A DNA stretch of 64,000 nt from NCBI GenBank assembly GCA_963576725.1, contig OY755244.1, positions 79,359,620 through 79,423,619 on the forward strand, in the 5' to 3' direction. The notes below the pieces were generated by a model that was not told the origin of the DNA, ran no database searches, and was given only the letters and a program-made list of their open reading frames with translations. Below are positions 1 to 9,732 of this stretch, one piece after another. Made by a program: the position numbers and the translations under genes. The first letter of the stretch is position 1. Every line of letters starts with the position of its first letter. Source of the stretch: Azorinus chamasolen. Taxonomy: Eukaryota > Mollusca > Bivalvia > Cardiida > Solecurtidae.

Positions 1-17
1 CTCGACCCCCTCAAAGA
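1..17 (-). CDS. Candidate next exon of the Piccolo/Fife-like gene (cut by window edge)
   Basis: The first 17 bases follow, on the minus strand, a long pyrimidine tract and acceptor (TATCAATCTTTTTGCAG|TCTTTG). Phase 0, as required after the exon ending at 2079, gives SLRGS. Too little sequence remains to confirm coding; it could be a chance acceptor. Confidence 0.4.
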
Positions 18-193
18 CTGCAAAAAGATTGATAAAAACATATTACACACTGCATTTATTAAATACCATGCATTTTACATCAAAAGCTTTTGAATAGTGT
101 CTCACAGTCTACATATAAAAGAACATGCAATTTCGATTAGAGTCCACAGTGCGTTCTAAGTTTTCTCTTCATGTTCTTATTACGGGATTACAT

Positions 194-400
194 ACTGTAG
201 AACCTGTCCTAAGCGGCCATTCATTCATTGAACATACCGAGTCTTAAAAGCAGGTGGTTGCTTAATGCATGGCAAAAGTAATGTAGTAAGCTAGTATAGG
301 AGCGTTCTGTATTACTTTTGACCTGCATTAAGCTACCATAGCCTTACAGACCCATAAGTATTATTCGTTTTGATGGTCGCTTAAGACATTTTCTATTGTA
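194..400. mobile_element. MITE family F (pogo/Tc1-like, TA)
   Basis: Family F consensus: CAGTAGAACCTGTCTTAAG ends, GCAGGTGGTTGCTTAATGCA arms and a GCAGAAAGCTCC hairpin, about 205 bp, TA at both ends. This copy begins TACTGTAGAACCTGTC and ends TTCTATTGTA; its hairpin tip is AGTATAGGAGC. Confidence 0.75.
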
Positions 401-1117
401 TCTTGGGTTTCCTACGGTGTACGTGTTGATTCCGTATAGGCCTACATACATGCATGCACGACTGATCCGTACGGAAACACCAGTGCGAGCAGTCGTGCGG
501 GATCGGACAGTGCGGGAGAGAACATATATGGTGATAATAAGACGCAGCAGGTCAGTAAAGGACCCATGCGGGCACTCGTATGCACCAGCTAGGCTAAAAA
601 CGTCTGTCTATTAGTCTTCGGTATGCCGTTTAACTATTTCTTTTAAACAAATGCTTTTCGTACGTTTGCAAACAGAGTAAATCAGATGGCACCTGTAGGT
701 TTAGTTGAAAGAAATTGTTTGAGCTAAGCATTGTAATCAACTCATACAGGAAACCGGAAACAACTATATAAATTTGCCAGGCAACCTTCTGTGGATCATT
801 TCTATGAAATTTGGCCAACTATGATAGAAGAACTTCCGAGGATGGTTTCTGAAAAGATTTGGCCTTTTTCCAGTATGAAGTTTAAGAGGAGGCGTTATAT
901 AAAGTAACTGTTCATTTGAATTATGCAATGCACTGACAACATAATTATGTATCATTTTAATAGAAGATTATCCAAGGATCATTCATTTGAAATTTGAGCT
1001 CTATTCAATGGTATAGTAGGAGGTGTCGCTTAAATACATTGTGCATGGAAATATATATTTAGCGCGTGTGACCTATTTATGCAACGAAGCGAAACCATTT
1101 GTTTAACTTAATGGTAT
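401..1117. other. Unassigned intron stretch
   Basis: No gene, long hairpin or family member recognised. Short open frames here lack codon bias, splice context or motifs. Confidence 0.5.
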
Positions 1118-1260
1118 TTAACTATTTCCCTGTTCTGTGTTTCCTACGGAATATTAATGGACAAAATAATTATAATAAGATATGGAAGGTGGAACGTTGT
1201 AGCCATTTTAGAAAGTAAAGAAACAAATCTATCAAATTCCATTAGAAAACAGAGCAGCAC
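1118..1260. mobile_element. MITE family A2 fragment
   Basis: Left portion of subfamily A2 (TTAACtaTTTCCCTGTTCTGT, then AATAATTATAATAAGATATGG and GGAACGTTGTAGCCATTTTAG), stopping at AACAGAGCAG before the central palindrome. The right half is absent. From 1261 to 1614 nothing further is recognised. Confidence 0.65.
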
Positions 1261-1614
1261 ATCGAAACAGTTTAAATGATTTTGGGAGGGGACCACCTTA
1301 AGACAATGTCTGTGAAGGTTAGTCAAATTCCATTCTGCAGATTAGGCGGAGAGGTTGCTGGCGACAAAGAAAATGTTTACAGATTACCCTAACAGCTTAC
1401 TTTCTGTCAGGTGAACTAAAGCAGACATCACTCATGGAACTAAAGTATAGTTTCCTTAATAGAAAACTGTCATTGGATACATTTATTTAACTTACATTGC
1501 CATCTCTGTCAAAGAGGCAAATTCAGGTCGCGGTTACCTGGATATAGTTTAACAATATTTTATTCCAGCAGAGTAGCCCCATATTGTACATATAATACAA
1601 TGTTCTACAATAAA

Positions 1615-2020
1615 TACAGTGGAACCTATCTAAAGCATCCATCAAAAAGAGGCCTAATGATGGGTCTGTAATGCAGGTGATAGCTTAATGTGGGTCAACA
1701 GTGATAATTAACCCTTTCCCTCATATAAACGTGTTTTCATGCATTTGCAAACAGTAGACCCAGATCAGACGGCTCCTAGAGGGGCCGTCTGATTAGGGTC
1801 TACTCTGTTTGCCATTAGAAAGTGATAGATCTGTTTCTTTGCTTTCTAAAATGTCTACAATGTTCCACATTTCATATTTCTTTATAATAATGTTGTTAAT
1901 GAGTACTCAGTAGGTATTGAACTTTGGAATAAACACAGAACAGTTAAAGGGTTAAGCAACCACCTGCTTTTTAACACTCCTATGTTCAGAAATGAATGAC
2001 TTAAGACAGACTCTACTGTA
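1615..2020. mobile_element. MITE family F interrupted by a nested A2 element
   Basis: Starts TACAGTGGAACCTATC and ends GACTCTACTGTA. The central part is split at its TTAA by the A2 element at 1708-1955; the F arm resumes with GCAACCACCTGCTTTTTAAC. Confidence 0.8.
1708..1955. mobile_element. MITE family A2 (TTAA type), nested
   Basis: Bounded by TTAACCCTTTCCCTC and AAAGGGTTAA, with a central palindrome CAGACGGCTCCTAGAGGGGCC. It sits at a TTAA inside family F, so its target duplication is TTAA, the piggyBac signature. Confidence 0.82.
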
Positions 2021-2078
2021 TTGTTAGTGTTTCTCCTGACTATACAATGCACAATCTTTATGATTTTTCATTGCTTAC

Positions 2079-2869
2079 CTTTTGAATGTCATCCGGGGTT
2101 TCGGTGCGCTTTTGACCGTCAAGCTCTGACGTTGAGGCGGATAAAACCCTCTTGCTGGTTCTGTCTCGGTCTTTTGAAGGCGCCGTTTGGTTTCTGTCGT
2201 CTATTCCAGCGTGGTGTGACATACGAAGAAAATCATCGAATGAACTTGACTGCTGGCTTAAATCTCGTTTCTTTGGGCTGCCTTGATTTCGGTGGTTTCT
2301 CTCCGTGGGTGACCTAGATTTGAACTGCTCTTGGCGAGATGGCGGCGCGTCTAAAGAATTTGACTTGGGTTTTGAAGGTGCTTCGCAACTGTTGTTTCGC
2401 TTTAGATTAGAGTAGTCGGATGAGGACGGAGTGATTCTCTGAGAATGTTGTGGTGATGGACTTGGTTGATTGTGTGACGGGCTTGCTTGGAGAGGTGAAG
2501 ACGTCATTCGATTGGGTGACGATGAAGGTCGGTTTGGTGACGTGTTTCGCGCTGGTGACCCTTGGTTAGCGATACGCTGTCGCGTGTTGTTGGAAACTGT
2601 TAATGCTATTCGGGGTGCTGGTATGGGAGGTGGACCCATGGACGCTGTTGCAGTTGCTACGGGTCTTCGACTTCGGGAGTGATGTTCTGAGGAAGTGGAG
2701 GTTGGTTCTGAGAGCGGCGAACTGCAGCCCGATGACGCAGAAGCTGTGTTATAGTCTTGTTGGGATGAGGAGTGAGATATGCTCGGAGAATCGTCTTCTT
2801 CAATGCCTTCTAGCTTGGCAGCTAGCTGCTTTGGATCAACTCCTTGCATGCTTTGTTTTCTTTTCGGGT
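2079..2869 (-). CDS. PCLO: Piccolo/Fife-like gene, post-PDZ linker exon (263 codons)
   Basis: Minus-strand exon with acceptor CTCTTATCTGTAG|ACCCGA and donor ATTCAAAAG|GTAAGC; two opening bases, phase 0 at the end, residues 1689-1951. It begins PKRKQSMQGVDPKQLAAKLE. GVDPKQLAA(E/K)L directly after the PDZ is, from memory, a conserved Piccolo segment. The rest is disordered and rich in Ser, Pro, Asn and Arg, with repeated SPSxxxxSP motifs and polar runs around PPPIPAPR. In Piccolo and Fife this linker precedes the first C2 domain, which would lie in exons to the left. An open frame on the opposite strand overlaps the exon but shows no gene-like features. Confidence 0.92.
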
Positions 2870-3351
2870 CTACAGATAAGAGAAGAACTATGTTCTCATA
2901 TATGAATAAAAGATTTTCAAGTATATTATGCTAATTCTGATCAAATTTATTGATTGAAAACCGGAATAAATTGCCAAATATTGTGCTTGTTGAACATTAC
3001 ACATCGTTCATATTACTGTTACTGACCATAAAAGGAACATGGAAATGGGAAGCTACCAATTCAACCAATTTATATGCTTAGATCAACATTTAAATTGTTT
3101 TGATAAGACAACAGTCTCAATAATTCCAGATTTTCATTTAACCCTTAACCACTGTGAAAAACATATCAACCTCTGTTCAAATTTTGATCTGATGCAAATC
3201 TGTCTACTTCCTTATCGATAAAGTTTTTCATAAATGCTGACCGTGAGTCAAACATTTTGGATCTTGTTGAGAAAACCGATTTACATGGTGTCTCATCTGG
3301 ATGCAAGTGGTTTGTAAAAGGAGTCAAGGCGCATATAGCGGAATATGTTAA
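2870..3351. other. Unassigned intron stretch
   Basis: Intron between the exons at 2869 and 3970. No exon, RNA or repeat family recognised up to the MITE at 3352. Confidence 0.5.
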
Positions 3352-3713
3352 TACAATAGAACCTGTCTTAAGCGACCATTCATTTATTGAACATAGGATA
3401 CTTAACAAGCACGTGGTTTCTTAATGCAGGACCAAAAGTGACACAGAAAGCTCCTATTGGAGCTTTCTGTATCACGTTTGTCCTGCATTAAGCTACCATC
3501 TGTTTTAAAAAAAAATCCAGATTTATAACTCTTTTTAATGGTTGCTTAAGACATGGTCCAAGGTTATAAAACTTTTTGCTTGAGTCTGAGATCATTCTCA
3601 AGCATCTGATATGTCAGATTCTGAGCTTGCTCAGAATCTGAACAATCAGATACTTGAGAATGATCTCAGATTCAGACTCAGAGTTTTATAACCTTTGACC
3701 ATGTTCTACTGTA
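3352..3713. mobile_element. MITE family F with a nested second palindrome
   Basis: TACAATAGAACCTGTCTTAAG to TTCTACTGTA, hairpin AGCTCCTATTGGAGCT. The right terminus is split by an unrelated ~150-bp palindrome at 3553-3703. Confidence 0.78.
3553..3703. repeat. Long palindrome, family K
   Basis: Arms beginning ATGGTCCAAGGTTATAAAA and ending TTTTATAACCTTTGACCAT pair over ~70 bp, with TCTGAGCTTGCTCAGA at the centre. Inserted into the right end of a family F MITE. Only copy in the window. Confidence 0.75.
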
Positions 3714-3969
3714 TTGTAAACAATATACTCAACACATTTTCTAATTGGTCATCCGTTAATCGTAAATATTTTTAAAACTAATTAATATGGTTTTCTTAAA
3801 ATATGCATACAAGGTTGACAGGCACATAACCTTTACATGGTTACTCTTTTTGCAATTAAATGTTCTTCCTTGTTTGTATATTACATTTGCGTACAACCGT
3901 CTGGTTTTAATATTTTGGTCAAAATATCATATGACCAATTATAAGTTTTGCTCAGTATATTTAGAATAC

Positions 3970-4064
3970 CTCTTTCCTCGTCGCTGTCAAGATTATCATA
4001 GGATGAGTGGCAGCTGGGAGCCTGAGCGGTCGTGTCTCCCAATACTTTCTGTGAGATGTGCAGC
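3970..4064 (-). CDS. PCLO: Piccolo/Fife-like gene, small linker exon (31 codons)
   Basis: Minus-strand exon of 95 nt with acceptor GGTGTTTATTGCAG|GCTGCA and donor GAAAGAG|GTATTC. Its phases are exactly those needed to join the exon ending at 8049 (two bases left) to the exon starting at 2869 (two bases needed). Residues 1657-1687 read LHISQKVLGDTTAQAPSCHS then SYDNLDSDEER, an acidic linker leading to DPKRKQSMQGVDPKQL. The joins create Thr and Asp codons. It is more GC-rich than the surrounding intron. Support is from splice signals and phase, not from a recognised domain. Confidence 0.82.
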
Positions 4065-4218
4065 CTGCAATAAACACCGAAAGAGTAACGGTCTATCTGA
4101 GTGGTGGACTAATCTGTCGATTTGAAAACTGTGTGGTCATTACCTTCGAAGTATAGACACCGTTGATGGATCAAGACCCTTTATATGTCAATTTCATATA
4201 TCATATACATGTAGATAT

Positions 4219-4345
4219 GTACAGCGAAAACTCGATTATTCGAACACTCAAATATGTACTATTATTGATGTTAAAGACAGGTGGCAGCTTAATGCAGGGT
4301 GAAAATCATGCAGAAAGCTCCTCTATGAGCCAGGGCAAGGACATA
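4219..4345. mobile_element. MITE family E/J fragment
   Basis: Partial element: CAGGTGGCAGCTTAATGCAG, AAAATCATGCAGAAAGCTCC and a decayed hairpin. The left end (CGAAAACTCGATTATTCGAAC) resembles family J. No right terminus. Confidence 0.5.
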
Positions 4346-4399
4346 AATCCCTCGTTATTAAAATTTCGTATTGTCGAGCTCTTACTAAAGTAAGAAATA

Positions 4400-5262
4400 C
4401 ATCGTGAGGTGTGGGTCATTGGAATGTATTCTATTTCAGATTTGAGTGTCTGTTTCTACTTTTTCCGTTATAATTTGATCACTGCACGAGCCTCATTTTC
4501 TCACGGTACATACGATATATCCTGGGGATATTGTGACTGTTCCACGTTCCCATTGTACATACAATTCTGTGATCATTATGAGTGCCACACTCCCATGCGT
4601 ACAAATTCTGTGAACTTTACGCGTACCTTATTTTACCACAGTAAAACCACTCTATAACGGCCACTAAATTACATAAAGTATTTTGTGTTAAAGGCAGGTG
4701 GCTGCTTAAAGCAAGGTGAAAGTAAAACAGAACGCTCCTATAGGAGCGTTCTGTTTTACTTTCACCTTGCTATAGGAGCGTTCTGTTTTACTTTCACCTT
4801 GCTTTAAACAGCCATCTTCCCTAAGTACCAACTAATTAACATAATTTAGTGTCCGTTATAGAGAGGTTGTACTGCATTTTACATAAAATCCTGTGGACAA
4901 TGTGTGTGTTCTATTTTGTCCGTTATGTGGGTACGGCGAGTGCGCCTCACTTTCTCAGCGTACTTACACGCATGTGAGTATCTCGCATTCTCTTTGTAAG
5001 TACAATCTTGTTGAAATCGTAAGTACCCTGCTTTCTAGGTGTACTTACAATCCTGATGGTATTGGGTGTGTCTCACGTTTTTATACTGCGAACAATTCTG
5101 TGGATATTTGGCCTGGCTCACTTTCTCAGTGTTAATAAAATGTTATAGACATTATCCGTGCCATACTTTTATAGTGCATACTATTCTGTGAATATGTGAT
5201 AGTGTTTCGCTTTCTCATTGTTAGTTAAATCTGTGGAAATTGTTAGCGTCTTCCTTTCTCAG
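4400..5262 (+). repeat. Degenerate outskirts of the 42-bp satellite
   Basis: Diverged units built on TACAATTCTGTGGA...GTGAGTGCC...CTTTCTCAGTGTAC recur across this stretch and grade into the homogeneous array from 5262. They are interrupted by the family G MITE at 4639-4875. Spacing is irregular (roughly 60-70 bp), as if these are older units that escaped homogenisation. Confidence 0.6.
4639..4875. mobile_element. MITE family G with duplicated hairpin
   Basis: CAGTAAAACCACTCTATAACG to GAGAGGTTGTACTGC. The hairpin half ending TTTACTTTCACCTTGC is present twice in tandem, so the element has three arms instead of two. Confidence 0.8.
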
Positions 5263-6212
5263 TGTACGTACAATCCTGCGGACATTGTGAGCACCTCTCT
5301 TTACCATATTTACAATCATGTGGACATTGTGAGCGCCTCTCTTTCCCATATTTACAACCATGTGGACACTGTGAGCACCTCTCTTTACCATATTTACAAT
5401 CATGTGGACACTGTGAGCACCTCTCTTTACCATATTTACAATCATGTGGACATTGTGAGCACCTTTCTTTATCATATTTACAATCATGTGGACATTGTGA
5501 GCACCTCTCTTTACCATATTTACAATCATGTAGACATTGTGAGCACCTCTCTTTATCATATTTACAATCATGCGGACATTGTGAGCACCTCTCTCTACCA
5601 TATTTACAATCATGTGGACATTGTGAGCACCTTTCTTTATCATATTTACAATCATGCGGACATTGTGAGCACCTCTCTCTACCATATTTACAATCATGTG
5701 GACACTGTGAGCACCTCTCTTTCCCATATTTACAACCATGTGGACACTGTGAGCACCTCTCTCTACCATATTTACAATCATGTGGACACTGTGAGCGCCT
5801 CTCTTTCCCATATTTACAATGACGTGGGCATTGTGAGCGCCTCTCTTTCCCATATTTACAATGACGTGGGCATTGTGAGCGCCTCTCTTTACCATATTTA
5901 CAATCATGTGGACACTGTGAGCGCCTCTCTTTCCCATATTTACAATGACGTGGGCATTGTGAGCGCCTCTCTTTCCCATATTTACAATGACGTGGACACT
6001 GTGAGCACCTCTCTTTCCCATATTTACAATCATGTGGACACTGTGAGCGCCTCTATTTCCCATATTTACAATGACGTGGGCATTGTGAGCGCCTCTCTTT
6101 CCCATATTTACAATCATGTGGACACTGTGAGCACCTCTCTTTCCCATATTTACAATCATGTGGACACTGTGAGCGCCTCTATTTCCCATATTTACAATCA
6201 TGTGGACATCTA
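5262..6212 (+). repeat. 42-bp tandem satellite, about 22 copies
   Basis: Unit consensus CATATTTACAATCATGTGG ACATTGTGAGCACCTCTCTTTAC, exactly 42 bp (14 codons). Because the period is a multiple of three and lacks stops in several frames, it yields open frames of 331 and 186 aa on the plus strand and 326 aa on the minus strand (14-residue repeats such as HIYNHVDIVSTSLY). These are best read as artefacts. Units alternate AATCATGTGGAC and AATGACGTGGGC types in blocks, indicating higher-order homogenisation. It lies inside an intron of the Piccolo-like gene. Confidence 0.9.
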
Positions 6213-6235
6213 GTGGATCACTTTCTCATTGTAAG

Positions 6236-6443
6236 TACAGTAAATCCCCTCTAAACCGGATTACTAGTATAGAAGAATTTAGATACGTCTAGGCAGGTGA
6301 TTGCCTAATGCAGGATGAACGTAATGCAGAAAGCTCCAAAAATAGCTTCTTGCATGAATTTCACCTGGCATTACGCAGACACCAGCCCCAAATACTGATA
6401 ATTATACTAAACTGGATGTCCGGTTTAGAGAGATTTTCCTGTA
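6236..6443. mobile_element. MITE family E
   Basis: Family E consensus: CAGTAAAACCTCTCTAAACCG ends, GGCAGGTGGCTGCTTAATGC arms and a CATGCAGAAAGCTCC hairpin, ~210 bp, TA duplication. This copy starts TACAGTAAATCCCC; its hairpin is degraded (AGCTCCAAAAATAGCTT). Confidence 0.75.
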
Positions 6444-6682
6444 CAGTCAAGCGGACATTGAGCGTGAATATTTTAGTAGTGTGTACTGCTTAATTAGGAA
6501 CGACAGTAATCCAGAAAACACATTTATTGAGCTTTTCTCATCACATTTCCTTGTCCTGTATTAAAGCTTCCATCAATTTTAACCAGAAGCACGCCATGGG
6601 TGAATCCGTAATAACTTTACAAACAGTATCTCAGGATAAGATTTCGAGTGACTGTTTGACCCATTGATCAAGATAACTGTAT

Positions 6683-6895
6683 TACAGTAAAACCCGTCTA
6701 AACCGAATTCTAGTAGAGAATAAGTTAGATACTTTTAGGCAGGTGGCTGTTTAATGCAGGGTGAAAGTCATGCAGAAAGGTCCTACATGTATAGGAGCTT
6801 TCTGCACCACTTTCACCCTGCATTAAGCTGATATCTGTCTCCAAGGCCGATATTTATACTAAATTGAACATCCGGTTTAGAGGGATTTTACTGTA
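6683..6895. mobile_element. MITE family E
   Basis: TACAGTAAAACCCGTCTAAAC to GTTTAGAGGGATTTTACTGTA, hairpin GGTCCTACATGTATAGGAGC. Confidence 0.85.
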
Positions 6896-7188
6896 GTTCT
6901 ATCAACGGAAATGCGCTCAGACATTTTCTTCGACAATTGATCTTCTTTCGAATGGTCGCCTCATGGGGGCGTTTTATTGCGCCCGATGTCTAGAATAGAA
7001 TGTTCCCCATAGTACAAAGTACAGACATTGAAGACAATAATCACCTTACAACATTCAAATTGGTAAAAGAAGTACTATTGCCCTTTAGTTTATTCATACA
7101 ACGTAAAAGTGTATTCCCTGTCTGAGTAGAGAAGTAAATGAACTTCAATTTACATGTATTTGAATTTTGGCTCCAGTGAAATAAAACG

Positions 7189-7416
7189 TTTTTACTCCAT
7201 GAATCTTCATGTAAGTTATAATATCATTTTTTTGTAATGACACATGAACACAGGTATATTTGGCCATGGTAGAAATTGTAGACCCATATCTATATCATAT
7301 CATAAGCAAACAGAGCAGACCCTGATCAGACGGCTCCTGTAGGAGCCGTCTGATCTGGGTCTACTCGGTTTGCAAAGGTGTAGAAAGGCGTATAAATTTA
7401 TGTAGTAAAGGGTTAA
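7189..7416. mobile_element. MITE family A
   Basis: Family A consensus: TTAACCCTTTACTCCATGAAT, then an AT-rich arm, then AGCAAACAGAGCAGACCC-GATCAGACGGCTCC palindrome and CGTTTATATGAGGGAAAGGG TTAA. This copy has a complete palindrome (GACGGCTCCTGTAGGAGCCGTC) and a right end GTAAAGGGTTAA. Confidence 0.78.
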
Positions 7417-7514
7417 TAAACCGGCATCCTGATATGAAAAGTATCGATTTTCGAGACACTAGGATGTGACATTTAAAAGTTCATGCAACGGAAATAGGTT
7501 ATGTTAACTATGGG

Positions 7515-7746
7515 GTTCTGTTGATCCACGATTCACGTGGCAGGCGCGTGATAGTTACTAGTTCTGTTGATCCACGATTCACGTGGCAGGCGCGTGATAG
7601 GTACTAGTTCTGTTGATCCACGATTCACGTGGCAGGCGCGTGATAGTTACTAGTTCTGTTGATCCACGATTCACGTGGCAGGCGCGTGATAGTTACTAGT
7701 TCTGTTGATCCACGATTCACGTGGCAGGCGCGTGATAGTTACTAGT
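7515..7746. repeat. 46-bp tandem repeat, five copies
   Basis: Five head-to-tail units starting at 7515, 7561, 7607, 7653 and 7699, identical apart from one G/T change at the end of unit 2. Each contains CCACG-ATTCA-CGTGG, a short inverted repeat holding the palindrome CACGTG (E-box). No spacers, so not CRISPR. Confidence 0.92.
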
Positions 7747-7784
7747 TCTCTCAGGAGTATTAATCTACAAAAACATTGATATTA

Positions 7785-7986
7785 TGAATATTTATTTGCT
7801 GAATTTTAAAGATGGTACATGAACATATAACGTTTCGGCTTTGGCAGAATCTATAGAATCAGATCGATATAATTTCATACGAAAACAGAGTAGACCCTGA
7901 TCAGACGGCTCCTATAAGAGCCGTCTGATCTGGGTCTGCTCTGTTTGCAAGGAATGAAAATGCGTTTCTATGAGGGAAAAGGTTAA
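7785..7986. mobile_element. MITE family A (left end indistinct)
   Basis: AATATTTATTTGC arm, palindrome GACGGCTCCTATAAGAGCCGTC and right end GAGGGAAAAGGTTAA, 62 bp from the PDZ exon at 8049. Confidence 0.75.
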
Positions 7987-8048
7987 AACGATTTGAGAAC
8001 TACATATTTCCCGAACCCTACAAGAAGACCATATAACTTCAAACTTAC

Positions 8049-8157
8049 GTTCTTATGACTAACTCAATCTCTCCGTTTGGATTAGCAATAATCTGCTGCA
8101 CTTCTTCATAAGACCTGCCCGTCAGTTCTATACCATTCCATTCCAAAATTTGATCAC
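8049..8157 (-). CDS. PCLO: Piccolo/Fife-like gene, PDZ exon 3
   Basis: Minus-strand exon of 109 nt with acceptor TTTCTTACAACAG|GTGATC and donor AAGAAC|GTAAGT. It completes a Gly codon and leaves two bases. Residues 1621-1655 read DQILEWNGIELTGRSYEEVQ then QIIANPNGEIELVIR, finishing the PDZ. The LEWNG...YEEV signature is shared by Piccolo, Fife and RIM PDZ domains and is the clearest family marker in the window. The two leftover bases fit the small exon at 4064 but not the exon at 2869 directly, which is how the intervening exon was found. Confidence 0.93.
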
Positions 8158-8317
8158 CTGTTGTAAGAAAGCATGTCATAAAACATTTTTTTCATGATGA
8201 ACTCATGTATCGTATAGCATTAAACTTGTTTAATTGCCTACTTATTTGTTTCCGTAGAGAAATGCCATGTCCTTGGAAACGACTTTCTCTCTCTATGTTG
8301 TCACATAGTTTATAGCC

Positions 8318-8525
8318 TACAGTAGAGACTGCCAAAGCGGCCATGCCTTAATTGATCATAGGTGTATTAAAAAGCAGGTGGTTGCTTAATGCAGGGCAAA
8401 AGTAATACAGAAAGCTCCTACAGGAGCTTTCTGTATTACTTTTGACCTGCATTAAGCTACCACATGTTTTAGAGGCCTAAATAAGACCTCTTTTTTGATG
8501 GCCGCTTTAGGCAAGTTCTGCTGTA
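8318..8525. mobile_element. MITE family F
   Basis: TACAGTAGAGACTGCC to GGCAAGTTCTGCTGTA, hairpin AAGCTCCTACAGGAGCTT. Confidence 0.85.
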
Positions 8526-8698
8526 GCTACAATTCAATGCTATTGATGCGATATAATGTCAAGATGAAAGTAAAAGCAAAATTAAATTTTAAGCGTTCTA
8601 GAGCAATAAATCAGACTAATTATTTGCAAATATAAGGTGCGTCATCGCTAAATAAACATGTAACAATAACAGCCGCAGCTCTTCTATCTGTAGGCAGG

Positions 8699-8913
8699 TT
8701 TAAACCCTTACTGTGCGGGACACGAGTCACTAATGTCCTTTGAAAACAGTGTAGACCCAGATGAGAGGGCTCCAGAGGAGCCCTCTCATCAGGGTCTGCA
8801 CTGTTTGTCATGTTAAAATTTTCTTTAGAAAATTCCTTAAATAATTACCATAAGCTTTGACCTGTTTGAATTTTGGAATAGTCCATTTGAAAATTCAGCG
8901 ATGTAAGGATTAA
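8699..8913. mobile_element. MITE family C
   Basis: Family C consensus: TTAACCCTTTCAACGCTGAA, then AAACAGTGTAGACCC and GAGGGCTCC palindrome. This copy has GAGGGCTCCAGAGGAGCCCTC. Its right TTAA (8910-8913) is also the left TTAA of the next element. Confidence 0.75.
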
Positions 8914-9111
8914 TCCTTTCAACACTGAATTTTCAGAATGGAATAGTCCATCAATGTTTAACTGTAGAGTCTATTTAGTATGAAAAGCTTGAACGTGCTG
9001 AAGGATTTTGAATGAGAAATGGCGCATACCCTGACCAGATTGCCCATCTATGAGACTCTGATATAGGTCTTCACTGTTTGCAAATGACTACGCATGCGTT
9101 CAAAGGTTTAA
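8910..9111. mobile_element. MITE family C, abutting copy
   Basis: TTAATCCTTTCAACACTGAAT to CATGCGTTCAAAGGTTTAA. The internal palindrome is decayed. Shares a TTAA with the element on each side. Confidence 0.7.
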
Positions 9112-9324
9112 CTCTTTCGGCGCCAAATTTCTAAGTGTCGTCTGCAACTCAATTTTGTTAAATCATTAGATGAAATAAGGAAATGGAATAAATAAATACA
9201 GAATTCAAAGGAATAAAACTCAGATTGGGACAAAAAGTGAAGTCCCTGATCAGACGCCGCCTTGAAAAGGGACTGCACTATTTGTCGTGGTGCATTTTGG
9301 CGACATTGGCGGTGAAAGGGTTTA
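9108..9324. mobile_element. MITE family C/D, abutting copy
   Basis: TTAACTCTTTCGGCGCC to GGCGGTGAAAGGGTTTAA; decayed palindrome (CAGACGCCGCC). Third member of a head-to-tail series. Confidence 0.65.
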
Positions 9325-9388
9325 AAGGTCCAGTCAGTAGTATCTGGTTATATACTTCCATGAGACCCATTCAGTTAGTAATAACATT

Positions 9389-9581
9389 TACAGTAAAACC
9401 TCTTTAAATCGGACGCTTAATTTAGTATTAATATTGGTCTTGGAGACAGGTGGCAGCTAAACGCAGGTTGAAATTCATAAAGAAATCTCCTCTAGTTGAC
9501 TTTCACCCTGCATTAAGCAACCACCTGCCCAAATGTATCTAAATTCGTCTCAACCAGAATTCTGGCTTAGAGAGTACAGTA
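9389..9581. mobile_element. MITE family E
   Basis: TACAGTAAAACCTC to TTAGAGAGTACAGTA; shortened hairpin. Confidence 0.75.
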
Positions 9582-9732
9582 GTTCCTATAAAGACTAAAT
9601 TCTTTAACAAATCTTTGCTGAGCATTTATTCACATTTTTATCATTTGTAAATAAAATACCCACACTTTGAATGTGAGAAACGATTGTACTGGTGTTTGTA
9701 AACAGTGTAGAGTCACATTGAAAACTCAGCGT

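Noticed and set aside
2058..2905. Plus-strand frames over the post-PDZ exon
   Set aside because: Shadows of the minus-strand Ser/Pro-rich coding sequence; no splice or domain evidence.
5218..6213. Open frames of 331 (+), 186 (+) and 326 (-) residues with 14-residue repeats
   Set aside because: They exist because the satellite period is 42 bp and stop-free; both strands are open, there is no splice or start context, and the array is intronic.
7515..7746. CRISPR array
   Set aside because: Repeats are directly adjacent with no unique spacers, in a eukaryotic intron.
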